From contig JAESUZ010003902.1 of the NCBI GenBank assembly GCA_017311185.1, positions 1,612,001-1,676,000 on the forward strand: a DNA stretch of 64,000 nt. The letters are read 5' to 3'. The stretch is from Proteles cristata cristata (lineage: Eukaryota > Chordata > Mammalia > Carnivora > Hyaenidae). A model generated the notes under the pieces. It had not been told where the DNA came from. It was given only the letters and a program-made list of their open reading frames with translations, and searched no databases. Below, piece after piece: positions 19,956-30,866 of the stretch. Both the position numbers and the translations under genes were made by a program. Numbering within the stretch: the stretch's first letter is position 1; each line of letters starts with the position of its first letter.

Positions 19956-20299
19956 CTATTTTTCCGACTGGCAGTTTGGAATAATATAGTTGGCGGAGAT
20001 GTCTGCCCAGCCTGCCTGCAGCGCCTCAGAAAGAACCCCAGCAGAGCTGAGTCCCTGAGGGCAGCCATGCCTTTCCAGGGAGCCAGTTGGCACCACTGCC
20101 CAAGGCCGCCCCTGGCACCCACCCTCAAGGGACTTGCTCTCTAGCAGGACAAGTCCGAGACCCGGAGGGTGGGGGGCAGCCGTGGTGTGGCTCTGCGCCC
20201 CCCCCAGCACGGTCCTACCAACACTCACTTTGGGGGCCCCATAGGACTGCGTGCACGTTTGCATTACAAGTCCTGATCGAACATGCGACAGAGGATCAT
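19956..20299. other. Unique GC-rich DNA
   Basis: Nothing recognised. A 128-codon minus-strand frame (19956-20342) runs into the L1 and has no domain. Confidence 0.45.
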
Positions 20300-20615
20300 G
20301 CAGCCATTTCACACGAAGCTGCCGCTCTCTATTTATTGACATGGAAAGATGTCCACAACATATTGTGGAGAGAAAAAAGCGTTTTACACGACCGCCTGCG
20401 GCGTCTGCTGCCGTTCATTCAAAACTGTGTACATATGTGTTTATAACCAGACAGAGGTGCTGAGAATGTCACCACCACGTACCCAGGGCTGTCGTTGCGA
20501 GCAGGATTTTTGGGGATTGTTGTTTTGTTCTGTTTTTTTTTTACTTTCTTCTTGGTTTGTTTCTGTGCTTCATTTTTATAATGATGAGCACGTATCCTTT
20601 TTTATCTAAAAAAAT
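20300..20615 (+). repeat. Old L1 (L1M-type) 3' UTR, sense
   Basis: Ordered landmarks: 'gacatggaaagatgtccaca', 'acatattgtggagagaaaaa', 'aactgtgtacatatgtgttt', 'ttactttcttcttggtttg', 'tttttataatgatgagcacg' and a terminal A run. They match the recalled 3' end of an L1M lineage. The SINE at 20620 inserted at its A-rich end. Confidence 0.75.
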
Positions 20616-20619
20616 TTAG

Positions 20620-20830
20620 AGGCGCCCAGGTGGCTCAGTTGGTTAAGCGTCTGCCTCTTGATTTTGGCTCAGGTCATGATCTAGCGGTTCGTGGGATCGA
20701 GCCCTGATTTGGGATCCTGCGCTCACAGCACAGAGCCTGCTTGGGATTCCCTCTCTCCCTCCCCCTCTCTCGGCCCCTCCCCTGCTCATGCGTGCTCTTT
20801 CTCAAAATACAGAAATAAACATTTAAAAAA
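20620..20830 (+). mobile_element. Carnivore SINE, distinct subtype
   Basis: The head is shared with the other SINEs, but it has an extra 'ctgcctcttgattttggctc' insertion after the A box and a body reading 'gatcctgcgctcacagcac' and 'gcctgcttgggattccctct', unlike the 'gctctgtgctgacagctcag' body of its neighbours. This resembles the more widely shared carnivore subtype. It has a short A-rich tail, and the flanking duplication is obscured by A runs. Confidence 0.9.
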
Positions 20831-21904
20831 AAATGTTGAAAACACTTGCCAAAAGCTCGTTTAATCAGTTTTGTTATATAAGATACAGGCTGACGGAGGG
20901 AGGGTCTGTGTTTCCTTTCCCCCCTCCCCCGCTTTCCCTGCAGCTCCTCCAAATACTCGTGCAAGGGCTTGGGCGTTGTGGTGGCTTTGGAGTGGGGCGA
21001 CCAGAGTGGATCTCAGCTCTGATCCCCAGTACACGTGGGAATGAGGATTTCGACTGTGTATGACCATTTGAGAAATAAGGAAAATCAGTCTTGGGGCGGC
21101 ACCTGGACCATGCCTCACCCGTAATCGGCACTGAGTGAAATCTTGCTGCTGCTGCTGCTGCTGACAGTCACACCGCACTAATGCAAGGAGCAGGGACTCC
21201 AAGCCCTGGGGATACAACCTCCCCCTGGGATGAGGAGCAATGTCTTCAAGGACCTGAAATTACTGACAGAAAGCCATGCAGAATTTTCACTCAGAACTGC
21301 TGGCACAGTGACGGCTAATGACAGGAGGAAGTGACCACTCAGAAACCCCGAGTTGTTTCCCTGCATGGTCTAGTGGGTGCCAAGCCTCCTCGTGGAGTTC
21401 TTGAGAGACTGTGCCTTCAAGATCCCCTGGCTAGCAAGGCGGGGACGTGGGTCGCCTTCGGGACAATTTTCATCCCAGAAAGGAAAAGGGAGTTTGGGGG
21501 GAAAAGCTTTGATTAGGCATGGAAGTGGAGTACTCTTATTATGCACACTTTCCGAGGAGCGCACGGGGCCTTAGAGAAATAGGTCATGCCGCTGGGAGTG
21601 GAGAGCAGAGGTTTGAGCCCTGGCAGGCCAACCCTAGGTCTTGTGTCCTGAGGTCCTCGGGTGAAGTACCTAGAATGTCACTGACTCACCTGAGTCTAGT
21701 GGGCTCCCGTGGGTGGAGATACTGGTGTGTGGGAGTGGGTGTCCGTGTTTCATTGCTCAGCTCTGTGGCCCGCCTCTGCTGAGAGCGCAGAGGCTCTTTG
21801 AGAGAGCAGAGGGAAGGGAACGCCCACGTTCTAGTCGCTGCCGGGTGGGCCGGGTGAGGTGCAGATGCGTGACATGCCACACCATCCCCTCCCTCCTCGC
21901 ACCC
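20831..21904. other. Mostly unique DNA with a short CTG repeat
   Basis: No family is recognised apart from the CTG run listed separately. Frames of up to 118 codons have no domain. Confidence 0.5.
21144..21163 (+). repeat. (CTG)6 trinucleotide repeat
   Basis: Six uninterrupted GCT/CTG units. It is short and lies outside any recognisable exon. Confidence 0.9.
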
Positions 21905-22050
21905 ATCCACGATACTGGGACAACGGCTCCATTTTGCAGAAGGGAAAACTGAGGCTCAAGGAGCTTACACCAGGTCATGCAGTTTGTAAAGGGCAGATTC
22001 TGGAGTTGAAACCAGCTCTCACTAACTCCAGAGTCCACACCTTTCCATGG
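21905..22050 (-). repeat. MIR SINE (antisense)
   Basis: The segments 'gctccattttgcagaaggga', 'aaactgaggctcaaggagct' and 'acaccaggtcatgcagtttg' match the reverse-complement MIR core. Confidence 0.82.
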
Positions 22051-22719
22051 TGCCTCTTTGCTGAGGTGGGTGGGGCACTTTCTCCTCGTCTCCTCTGGGA
22101 CACCCCTGTCTGTGCCCCTTCGAGGAGCTGCATCAGCTAGCAAGCTGCCTGTCCAGAGCTCTGTCCCAGAGAATCTGAGCCAGCCAAGTGTAGCAGAATT
22201 GGGTCTATTGAGACAGACTAATGAGGCAATTTAAAAACAATTGTTTGGAACACACATACATCTGGTAATAATAGACTACGAGACAAGTGACCAGTGAATT
22301 TCCTCAGGGCCACTAGCAGAGCAAGATCTCCCAAGGCACATGCAGATGGCACGAGACTTGGTGGAGGGCCCCACGGGCATCTCTGTGAGGACTGAACTCA
22401 CTTCGGAGGACCGGCCTGTCCGCTCTTCTGGCCTGGCCCGGCTGGCGAGTGCAAACGTGGGTCTGAAGGAGGCTGCCATGCACCCGGAAACACAGGTCCG
22501 TGCTCCGCTTGGCATTCTTGTGCACCTACATAGCTCTGCACACACTGACACACATGTGAAAGGGGGCCTGTGCACACCTGTAGCTGTCCACTCCCATGCA
22601 CATGCACAAACATGCACACGTGTGCATGAGCTCATGCAAATGTAGGTACGTGCTTATGATGATAGAACACAGTATCAGCCCCCATCCCTCACCTCTCCCT
22701 GTATTCCCGTCCTTTGCCA
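22051..22719. other. Unique DNA with degenerate CA/CATG-rich tract
   Basis: Part 22540-22640 is rich in cacac/gcatg words and contains an octamer ATGCAAAT at 22634-22641. No repeat family or exon is recognised. Confidence 0.45.
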
Positions 22720-23050
22720 GGTGACGTTCTGGAGTTTCCCACTGAGGAGCACAGAGCAGATTTCCCTGCTCCTTAACGTTGTGTTTGGTCATGTGACTTG
22801 CTTTGGCAATAGGATAAGGCGGATGCTCGGGAGGGTCAGTTCCAAGGTGAGGCCTCATCCACTTGCCTTCTTGTCCTCCTAACAACACCATGGGAAGAAC
22901 TAGCCTGGGCCAGCCCGCCGGTCCCAGCAGTGGGGTGATGGCACGTGGAGCAGAGCCCAGCCCGGACCAGCCAAGCCCAGGCCATCCAGGTGCATGGACG
23001 ACAGTAACTGGTGCGCTGGGCCGCCCAGCAAGAGCGAAACCAATAGACCC
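22720..23050 (+). repeat. Probable old LTR-like interspersed repeat
   Basis: The segments 'ggtcatgtgacttgctttgg', 'caataggataaggcggatgc' and 'ggcacgtggagcagagccca' recall a widespread mammalian repeat containing 'catgtgacttgctttggcca' and 'gtggagcagagccc'. I cannot name the family with certainty (ERVL/MaLR-like or a DNA element). Confidence 0.45.
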
Positions 23051-23104
23051 ATTCAGGGAGACACGCCCACACAGACAGCGGTACGTGCACATCCGCCTAG
23101 CCCC

Positions 23105-23155
23105 TAGGCGCGCACGCTTCTGCACGCGCACACTTCTGCACGCGCACGTTTTCAC
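23105..23155 (+). repeat. Short tandem repeat of a 17-bp CpG-bearing unit
   Basis: A unit of about 17 bp reading 'cttctgcacgcgcac' plus 'ac' is repeated about two and a half times. Confidence 0.75.
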
Positions 23156-23694
23156 ACACGAGCTTCCTCACGGAAGGGCTTGCAGGAGACAGCAGTGGGA
23201 ATTGAACCCCACACTCGGGCACGTCTTGCTTGGTGCCAGTGGAGAGTCTGCGAGCGTGGGGTGTTCGCCCAAAAATGATTGTAGAGATTTCAAGGCTCGG
23301 GTCCCTCCATGGCAGGGTTTCCGTGGAGCCTCTGAGCTGCCCCAGTAGAGGCCCCAGTGTTGACTCAGATCACAGCTTCCCGGGAAGGAGGAGCGGGCTG
23401 TCACTTAGTGACTTGGGAGCGAGAACAAAGGGAACAGAAGTGGTGTGGGAGGGGCTGGGCGGGGCTGATCCAACTCGGGCATCTCAAGGGCACAGGCCTA
23501 CCTCCTCCCATCCTGGGTTCTGGGGGCTTCACCCTGGTGAGCAGGCGTCCAAGTGCTCAGGAAGGCTGGTCCCACGGGAGGCCCCACGTGCCACCTGCCC
23601 CTGGGCCGGGCTGGGCCACCTCCCTCCTTCTGGGGGTGGAAGATGCAAGGTCCAGGCAGATGTCACGTGCCCCTTCAGTGAGTTTGGATGGCTC
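23156..23694. other. Unique GC-rich DNA
   Basis: Nothing recognised. A 167-codon plus-strand frame (23230-23733) and overlapping minus-strand frames lack known domains and run into a MIR. Confidence 0.5.
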
Positions 23695-23840
23695 CATAAG
23701 AGGGCACTCAGGCTTGTAAACCAAACGACCTGAGTTGGAATCCAATGTCCACCATTACCTGGTGAGGCAGGTGACTCAGCCACTCTGCACCTCAGTTTAC
23801 ACGTCTGCAAAATGGAGACAGTGATATGTGAGGACAAAAG
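23695..23840 (+). repeat. MIR SINE
   Basis: The segments 'cctgagttggaatccaatgt', 'ggtgactcagccactctgca' and 'cctcagtttacacgtctgca' match MIR in order. Confidence 0.82.
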
Positions 23841-24574
23841 CCTCTGGCTCACTGACTGGCCTAGAAGCCCCAACAGCCCTAAGAGCCACGATGACCCCCT
23901 CTAGGCCGCTAGGTCCACAGGGCGGGACCTATACTTCATTTGGTTCCTGTTTTGCACACTTGGGGCCCCAGGGCCTGACACACAACAGCATCAGTGGAAG
24001 TGGTGCATGAAGGAGCTCACGAGTGAGGATACAGAGGGCAGCGAGAGTGTGTGCGAAGGCCTCCGAGGTCTTTAGGGCTGTGGATGGGGGCTTAGATCCC
24101 AAGGGACCAGGCTGGTGGTGGGCAGCTAGGCCTCTGCTGGTAAAGCTCTGTAGGAACCACTGCCAGCAGTTGTCAGGCGGTTAAGTCCTCGCCACTGCCC
24201 CCATTTTAGAGATGGGGAAGCGGGTTTCCGGAAGCTGAGTCAGCTTTTTGGGTTTCAGGTCTGAGGAGCCCTCTATTCCCCTACCGTTTCTCTCAGAGTG
24301 GGGAGGGCTTTGGAGGAGGGCTTAGCCCAACCTTGTTCTCATGGAATGCTGGATCCTTGGAGGCGAATGACATTCTCAAGGCCGCACAGTGAGGAGGCCC
24401 CTGTGTTTGGTGAGCCTGAGCCCAGTGCGTGTCTAGGTTCCCCTAAACCTTTAGTGACGGACCCAGGGTCTCATCTGCACACCGCAAGCTGACATGCACA
24501 TTCCGGCCTTCGAGTCTTGGGCGTGGAGAGAAGTCAGCCTGTGGACATGTGGCTGGAAACAGGGCAAATCAACC
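23841..24574. other. Mostly unique DNA with faint L2/MIR traces
   Basis: Weak resemblance to the L2 terminus near 23925-24010 ('ggcctgacacacaacagcat') and to antisense MIR near 24190-24260 ('cccattttagagatgggga'). Otherwise nothing recognised. Confidence 0.4.
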
Positions 24575-24765
24575 CCCCCCCCCGACACTTAATGAAGCCT
24601 GCATGCCAGTCTTCTAGGCGAGTCTATGCTGGTAGCTCGGGTTGTGAAGATAGAAAAGACACAGACCCCACCCTCCATGGGGCCACGGACTAAGGGAGAG
24701 ACAGGTGTGTGGCCGGAAGTCCGCAGCGTGTGGCAGCTCTTGCTGGGATGGAAGGCGCTAAGTGA
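24575..24765 (-). repeat. L2 3' end fragment (antisense)
   Basis: The segments 'gcctgcatgccagtcttcta', 'gttgtgaagatagaaaagac' and 'cagaccccaccctccatggg' follow the reverse-complement L2 end ('tgtgccaggcactgttcta ... acaaaatccctgccctcatgg'). A (C)n run sits just before it. Confidence 0.65.
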
Positions 24766-25955
24766 GTAGAGAATGCGGGTCTCCTGGTCCGGGCTGGAGA
24801 GGGCAAGCAGGCAGAGCCGATGGACGTCCCCCGCAGCCCCCAGATGACATACTGTGGTGCTGAGTCAAACTAATATCATTAATCTGTTTTGATGAGGCTC
24901 AGCCTGTCCCCTACCCCTGCAACTCAGCCTCGCCTCCGCGTTTGTGTCCCGCCTCTCAAAACTGCAGCCCAACAATGAAAGACCTTCCCATTCTCCTTCT
25001 TTTCCAGCCAACACCATACCCCCAGCTGCTTATCAAAGGATGTCTCCCAGGACTCTATCTAAACATAACTCCCTCCATGTCTATAGGTTTCCAACACTGA
25101 GTCAGGTCCTCTTGCAGCAAAGCACCCCAGGCAGCAGTGGGCCGGTGCCCGCCTCACTCTGGTGCTCTAGGGAAGCCAGCCTCAAGGACATCTTGCAGGA
25201 CGAATAGATGCGAGCAGGGTGAAGGGTAGAAAGAAGCTCCAGGAACACCTGCAGGTGCAAAGGGACAGGAGTATAAGAAAGCCTGACGTGGCCTGAGTGG
25301 CCACCACGGAAGGAGAGGAAAGGGAGCAGCCTAGCAGCTGAGGAAGCCAGCAGGGGCCCTGGGCTGGCCGTTTGTCAGGTGGATCCCATGAAGGACAGGG
25401 GGCGCGGCTACGAGGCTCCCTGGGGCAGGGAGCTCAGAGGCAGGACAAGCTATAGGTCTGGAGAGGAACGGGGCGGCGTGGTGTCCTGGCTCGGCCATGA
25501 TGGCCTCCTCTGCCACTAACCTGCTTACCCACTAAAGACTCTGTGCTTGGAGACGAGATCGGAGGAGCTTGATCACGCGTGGCCTGTGGGCCCCAGTGGG
25601 ACTTGAATCTGCGGAAGGCTCTGGAGGCAGGAAGGGCAGCTGGAATGGACTGGAGTCACGCAGGAGCTGTGTAGACGGGAAGGAGAATGCGCTGCAGTGC
25701 ACACCCAGGGGTCCCTGGGTGTGCAGGGGCCAGGAGACAGTGAGAGACCTGCGGGGGGCGGGGGGGAGACACCAAGTGAAGAAGGGCACCAGGGAGGAGG
25801 GCGTGGCCTCTGCCGGCTGCCCGCTGGCTTTGACAGTGGAGGGGGCCGGGGACCAGGATCCTGAGCAGGGAATGGCGGAAGGGGCTCACGGGAGAAAGCG
25901 AGGGGAAGGTCTGGGCCCGGCGGGCACTACCACCTTCTCTGGGAGTTGGCACAGA
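24766..25955. other. Unique GC-rich DNA
   Basis: No repeat family is recognised. A small AT-rich island at about 24850-24900 ('actaatatcattaatctgtt') is of possible regulatory interest. A 157-codon plus-strand frame (25569-26042) and opposing frames show no known domain. Confidence 0.45.
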
Positions 25956-26350
25956 AGTGGGCCTGAAGCTATCGGGGAGGGTAAGGTCAAGAGACAGGTT
26001 TTTAGAAGGTTGGGTATCGGGTCAAGAGCCCTGCATTTATGATGGGAATGATTCAGTCGTGGTGGGAAGGCGGGGGGGGGGGTGTGGGGGCGGGAATTGG
26101 GGAAAACAGCAGGGCCACATCCACAGGTGGGTTCAAGGTGGGGAAGTCCAGCAGGTCAGGGCAGGGGCGGCCGTGCGCAGGAGCCACTTGGCCCTTCCAT
26201 AGTCACAGGGGAGGACAGACCGTGCGGGCACAGGGAACCCTGTACGGGCGGTGGTGGGTGTTCGTGAAGTCCACGTCTGATTGCTTCTGTTTTCCCAGCG
26301 AAATAAAAAGGAAGGTGGTCAACTGACTATGAGGAGCAGGGAGGAGGGGT
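25956..26350 (-). repeat. L2 ORF2-derived fragment (antisense)
   Basis: Near the right end, 'gtctgattgcttctgttttc', 'ccagcgaaataaaaaggaag' and 'gtggtcaactgactatgagg' match the reverse-complement L2 zone reading 'ttctcagtgaaataggaagc ... gtcatcagctgagagtgag'. The left part is weaker and contains a G-run at 26071-26080. Confidence 0.65.
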
Positions 26351-26999
26351 TCAAGGTGATTCCCTCCAGAGGTTCTTTCATCCTGGGCAGCCCCAGGGCA
26401 AGACTGGCTCAGCGCCTTTCCTGAATTCCAAAGGGTAAGAAGGACACAGCCTCCTCTGCCCTGAGCTGCCTGTCCCCGCTCCCCTTCCCCCCGACCCCCA
26501 GCCACACCTGCCCAGGACCCCAGCGGCCCTGAGAGTGCTCCACTAGCCCCCAGACCCACCACAGCCTCGCTCAGCTCTCTTCCTGATGAGGTTCTCCAGT
26601 AGCAGGTCCTGAGGGCTCTGAGCACCCGCCCATCAGGCCAGCCCCAGCTCCTGCAGGTGGGGGAGTGGCGGGGAGAGGCGGGGAGAGGCGGGGAGAGGCG
26701 GGGCTGGGCATCAAGGGGAAATCCCGCAGGTGCCTTCTGGAGGCAGCGCCTGCAGCCAGCCCCGCTCACAGCTGGTGACAAAGCTTGTATCCCGAGACTC
26801 TTTGGTGTTACTGCTAAACTGTGTGATTACACTTATCAGACCCCTCCGAGAAAGGCAGACAGGCTTCCCGTGCCTTCAGGTGCCTGCGCCACGGAAAGGA
26901 GAAGCAGCTGTCAGCTCGGGCCTCCTTCTCCCTCCTCCCGTCTGCTCCTGCTCTCAGCCTCCTCACACCAAGGGCAGTGGGATGGGACAGTGTGGGGAC
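26351..26999. other. GC-rich unique DNA with minisatellite
   Basis: It includes the 10-bp minisatellite listed separately and an AT-richer complex segment at about 26775-26850 ('acactgtgtgattacactta'-like wording on the plus strand). The long minus-strand frame 26203-26781 (192 codons) has no known domain and crosses L2 and minisatellite sequence. Confidence 0.45.
26656..26706 (+). repeat. Minisatellite, 10-bp unit gggagaggcg
   Basis: Three perfect tandem units of gggagaggcg at 26671-26700, flanked by partial units. G-rich and CpG-bearing, it also offers several GGGG runs for quadruplex formation. Confidence 0.92.
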
Positions 27000-27190
27000 A
27001 TGTGTCAGGGCCAGGCTCGGTGCTGGCCCCTCTACACGCATTAGCTCATTTAGTCCTCAGAACAGCCCTGAATCCAGCACTCACCTCACCAATATTTTAC
27101 AACTGATACAAGACTCAGAGAAGGCAAGGAACTTGCCCAACGTCACTCAGCTGGGAAATGGCAAAGACAGGACTTTTCATCCAGCCTATC
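27000..27190 (-). repeat. MIR SINE (antisense)
   Basis: The segments 'acgcattagctcatttagtc', 'ctcagaacagccctgaatcc', 'aaggaacttgcccaacgtca' and 'ctcagctgggaaatggcaaa' are in reverse-complement MIR order. Confidence 0.85.
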
Positions 27191-27309
27191 TGTTAATAAG
27201 GCACTCCACAGTGTCTTCCAGTGTTTGTCCTGACAGTTTAGGTCTGGTCACTGAGGACCCAGAGTGTCCAGTCCTATCCAGCTCTCTTTCTAGCCAATCC
27301 AGCCCAGGT

Positions 27310-27450
27310 TAGACTGCGGAGGCTCAAATCCTTACACAGCCATTCACTACCTTAGTCACCTTGTACATGTTACATGAACCTCCCAAGTCTATTTCCCCAT
27401 CTGTAAAATGGGATCATCACAGTACCTCCCTCTGAGGGATGCCACAATAA
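27310..27450 (+). repeat. MIR SINE
   Basis: The segments 'ggctcaaatccttacacagc' and 'atttccccatctgtaaaatg' follow MIR. It faces the antisense MIR 120 bp upstream. Confidence 0.75.
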
Positions 27451-28129
27451 CCCTTGCCAGGCCAAACCTGGCATGTCCCAGAATGTGGTGTGCAAATCTC
27501 AGGAAAGGGCAGGGCCAGAACAGCTCACCTCCTCCCTCATTCTGGACATCAGATCTCTATTAATACAGCCTCACAGCCCCATCACTCCCTTAGCTCACAT
27601 AAGGCATACAGTCCCCTCCGCCTCCCAGATCTCTTTAACATAAACATGAATGAGGCAACTGAGCTTTGCTGTCAAGGCAGTGAGCTGCCCTGAGCTGGGA
27701 AAAAGTGAGGCACATAGTCCCTTCTCAGAGGACTGCGTAGTAACAGGCACCAGTTCCCATTATTCAGGAGCCTTCTCTGGGTGTTCTATGTAGATGAGGT
27801 TGATTAAATGCAAATTGGGAGTGGGCTGGAGGTTGACTGGGAGGAAGCAAAACAGTGGGTGAAGGATTAAGGCCCGAGGGAGGGGCGCAAATGAGCTGGA
27901 GGAGAGAAGATAGAGTCAGGAAGGAACGGAAACCAGGCCTCCGTTCACAACTGCAGGGGGAGGTTTGGAGAAGCCCCCCTGCTGGGTAAGCACCAGCTCC
28001 AAAGGGGTGTGAACCAGAAGGGCTTTGGGAGAAACCTGCCATGCTGGGCTGACCTCTTTGAACCTGGTGGGGCCATATAGCCTGAGGGGGCCACCAGCTT
28101 CTGCAGAGCCCAGAGAGATCCCGGTGTGC
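27451..28129. other. Unique DNA with a POU octamer
   Basis: No repeat is recognised. A perfect ATGCAAAT octamer preceded by TTAA lies at 27808-27815. A 161-codon minus-strand frame (27764-28249) has no known domain and enters a MIR. Confidence 0.45.
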
Positions 28130-28235
28130 CCTGAGCACAGCCCGTTTAATCCACACACAACCTTGTGAGGTCAAGGTTATTATGCTCCTTTTACACGCAA
28201 GACTAAGGGTACTGGCTCTCTGCCTGGTGAGAAAT
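28130..28235 (-). repeat. MIR fragment (antisense)
   Basis: The segments 'gtttaatccacacacaacct', 'tgtgaggtcaaggttattat' and 'ctccttttacacgcaagact' parallel the reverse-complement MIR. Confidence 0.65.
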
Positions 28236-28919
28236 CTCCGAGAAACCATTTGCTAGAGCCTTTTGCAAACCTCCATCGATGTTTTATGAGCTTACAACTT
28301 CATGACGCTCTATAGCTAGTGCAGGGCCACCCGATGCCCACACAGATGAACTTGACTCCACAGTCCATGGTGCAAAAGCCTTGGAAACCTCCCCAAGGGC
28401 CTCCCTGCCTCTGGGGACCAGGCTTCCTGCCAGGGCTCCCTCATGGCTTCCCTCTCGCCTAGCACCCCAAAGAAGGACTTACAAAACCAGGTGGTGCTGG
28501 TTGGGGTGGGGCGTCTATGGTCTGCCCACCCAGAGGTCTTAGCCTGGGGAAGGGAAAGTCTGTTATTGTGGGACCACTTGTGGTTGGGGAAGGCCTGGGC
28601 CAGGCTGGAGGGAGACCGACAGACAGAGAGAGATAGTGGAAGAGAGAAAGATTGAGAGAATATGACCTGAAATCCTAGAGGATCTCCTGAATAGACTGTC
28701 CCACAGAGGCTAAGTGTATGTCGGTTCTTTCCTTAGCTTGAGAAAAAGAGAAAGAGAGAGAGTTCCCCTGATTGTAGGGACCCTCACTCCCTCGGGGAGG
28801 GGGGAGGGGAGGGAGGACGGGGCGGGGAGAGATAGGCAAACAAGTGAGGCAACTCCAGAGGTCTCAGGACCAGAAAGGTGGAGCCCACGTGAAGACACAC
28901 TGACCAATCATCCATTCTC
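28236..28919. other. Unique DNA with purine-rich patches
   Basis: GA-rich runs at about 28608-28660 and 28742-28760 and a G-rich run at 28795-28830. No family is recognised. Confidence 0.5.
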
Positions 28920-29215
28920 TGCCTGCGGCAGACATCACTAATCAATCACAACACTCCTTCTTGATAAGGTGGGATAGTGGCTTTCTCTCAGACAACAACG
29001 CACATCCCAATGGCCCCCAGTGGATACAGCCTCTAGCAATAGAAAAATCATCAAGGTCTCGGAAAGGCAAACTGAACTTGGCTCTGGAGGTCAAGGGCAA
29101 ATCTCTATCAGAGCCTTAAAACCACTTTCACAACTCATTGGTTTAGGAGGCAGTTAGGTCACTTGGTGCAGTGCCCTCCTTTCCTTGGTCACGAGTGGCC
29201 AGTGTGTGAGTCCTC
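28920..29215 (+). repeat. Left copy of a spaced direct repeat, possibly LTR-derived
   Basis: The segment 28921-28974 ('ggcagacatcactaatcaat ...') recurs at 29969-30022 with about 48 of 54 positions identical. Weaker collinear similarity continues to a 'cacgagtggcca' word near 29190, matched by 'cacgactggcca' near 30156. I do not recognise the family. An old LTR or a local duplication is possible. Confidence 0.5.
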
Positions 29216-29967
29216 GGGCCACAGAGGACAGGACAGGACACAGACTACATGTATGCCTCCTCTCGTGGCCAGCTTTGGACCCAGCCCACCAACAGCTACA
29301 GTCAATGCTCAGGAAACTGAATGCAATGTTAGCTGCACTCAGTGCCCAGCCCTCTTGCTTTCCTGGAAAAATCTCATCAAAGACTCAAGACTATTTTTAA
29401 CTGATTAAGAGGAAAGCCTGGAATCAGAGTTTCTTTTTAACAGCTGTGCCGCCAACAAGGTGCTACTACAAACAACTGCAATTATTCCAGAACATGCAGA
29501 GCACTTGGGCTTCTGCTCCACCTGACCAGAGCTCCTATGTGATCATTGTCAGCCCCTCCACACCCAGCCCCTAGGCTGCATTAGGACAGCAGAAAAGACA
29601 GTGGCCTGCTATAGATGTCCCCAAAGCAGCAGTAGCCACATCATCTCAGTACCTCTGATGGGACAGCAGGGCCCGTGACAGTGCAGTCAGGCTGTGAGTA
29701 GTTGACTTTAAATAGGTGCTTACAAATCCATGCCCACATCTCCACCTACAATTCTGCCTGGGACACAGGGGAGGCTGAGGGAGAGGAATCCTTGAAAGGG
29801 ACTGCGGTTAACATTGTGCTGAGGCTGCGCTGAGAGTGCAAAGGTCAGCAAAAGACACCTAAAGATATATCTCCCTCCTGGCCAGTGTTTGGGGCTCCAT
29901 CCCACATTCCCTCCCATTACAGAGCATTTTAGAACAGGGTGGCTCGCTCCACTATCCTCAATATTTT
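29216..29967. other. Spacer between the direct repeats, nothing recognised
   Basis: 750 bp of moderately AT-balanced sequence with no retroviral motif or repeat consensus that I recognise. Open frames are shorter than 82 codons. Confidence 0.4.
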
Positions 29968-30866
29968 GCCTGTGGCAGACATCACTAATCGATCACGACA
30001 CTCTTTCTTGCTAAGGCTGGATGTAGATTCAGATTACTCCAACGCAGAGCTCCAGCCAGCCACTACCAACCAAACATGAAATAAAAACCTAGTTGTCTGT
30101 CTGATTTGACAGCTGCTTTTATGATTAAGCTGGGTCAGAATGGGACCTGACCTTCCCACGACTGGCCATGAAGGATCTTTTTTTTTTCTGTATCTGTTTT
30201 AGCTTTGATGTACTAGCACAAGGCATTCAAGAAGACACTGGTGGTTCCAAGAAGCAAGTTTGGCCTCAGAAGTGTGGGAGCACGTGATCCACCTGAAGCC
30301 TTACTGAGTGATGATTTGATGGGTCTTATTTAATTTCTGTGTGCCCAACACCCCATTCATCTTTAAGGGACAGTTGCCCCTTCTTTGGCATAATAGCTTC
30401 TCTTCTCTCTGCACAATGAGGTTGTGGGGGACTTCTAGTCATAGTACCTACTTCATAGCTGCACTGAGTCCAGACATAGACTAAGTATGGACAAGACAAT
30501 TGCACTGGAGCGGGTAGATGCCTTTGCCGAGAGTTCCAGACTGTAACTAAGGGAAAGGGGGCTGGTCTTCATTGGTGGTTAAACTGTGGGTACAAGGTGT
30601 GGGAAATGCCAGTGGTCATTTCTTGACACATGGAGGAAGTTGGCTTGAAGGAACAATGTTGGCACATGAAGACAAGCAAGACAGAGCAAGGGAGATGAAA
30701 GTCACACACACACACACACACACAGAAAACTTGATGGTTCTAGTTCTCCCCAAGGCCAAGTTACACCCCTTCAATTATCACATGAGTCTTCTAATAAAGT
30801 CCCTTTTTCAATTACATTTTTGAAGCTGGGTTCTATCCCTTGCAACCAAGAACCCGTCACAATGCA
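29968..30866 (+). repeat. Right copy of the direct repeat, ending in an LTR-like terminus
   Basis: It begins with the repeated 'ggcagacatcactaatc' segment. Near its end, 'ctaataaagtccctttttca' (polyadenylation-like AATAAA), 'gctgggttctatcccttgca' and 'accaagaacccgtcac' resemble the R/U5 end of ancient mammalian LTRs ('gttgggtttctgtcacttgcaacc'). Together these suggest an old LTR, but both the boundary and the family are uncertain. A CA microsatellite lies inside. Confidence 0.45.
30703..30723 (+). repeat. (CA)n microsatellite
   Basis: About ten uninterrupted CA units. Confidence 0.92.

Noticed and set aside
22526..23155. 209-codon minus-strand open frame
   Set aside because: It spans a CA-rich tract, a probable old interspersed repeat and a short tandem repeat. 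No known domain.
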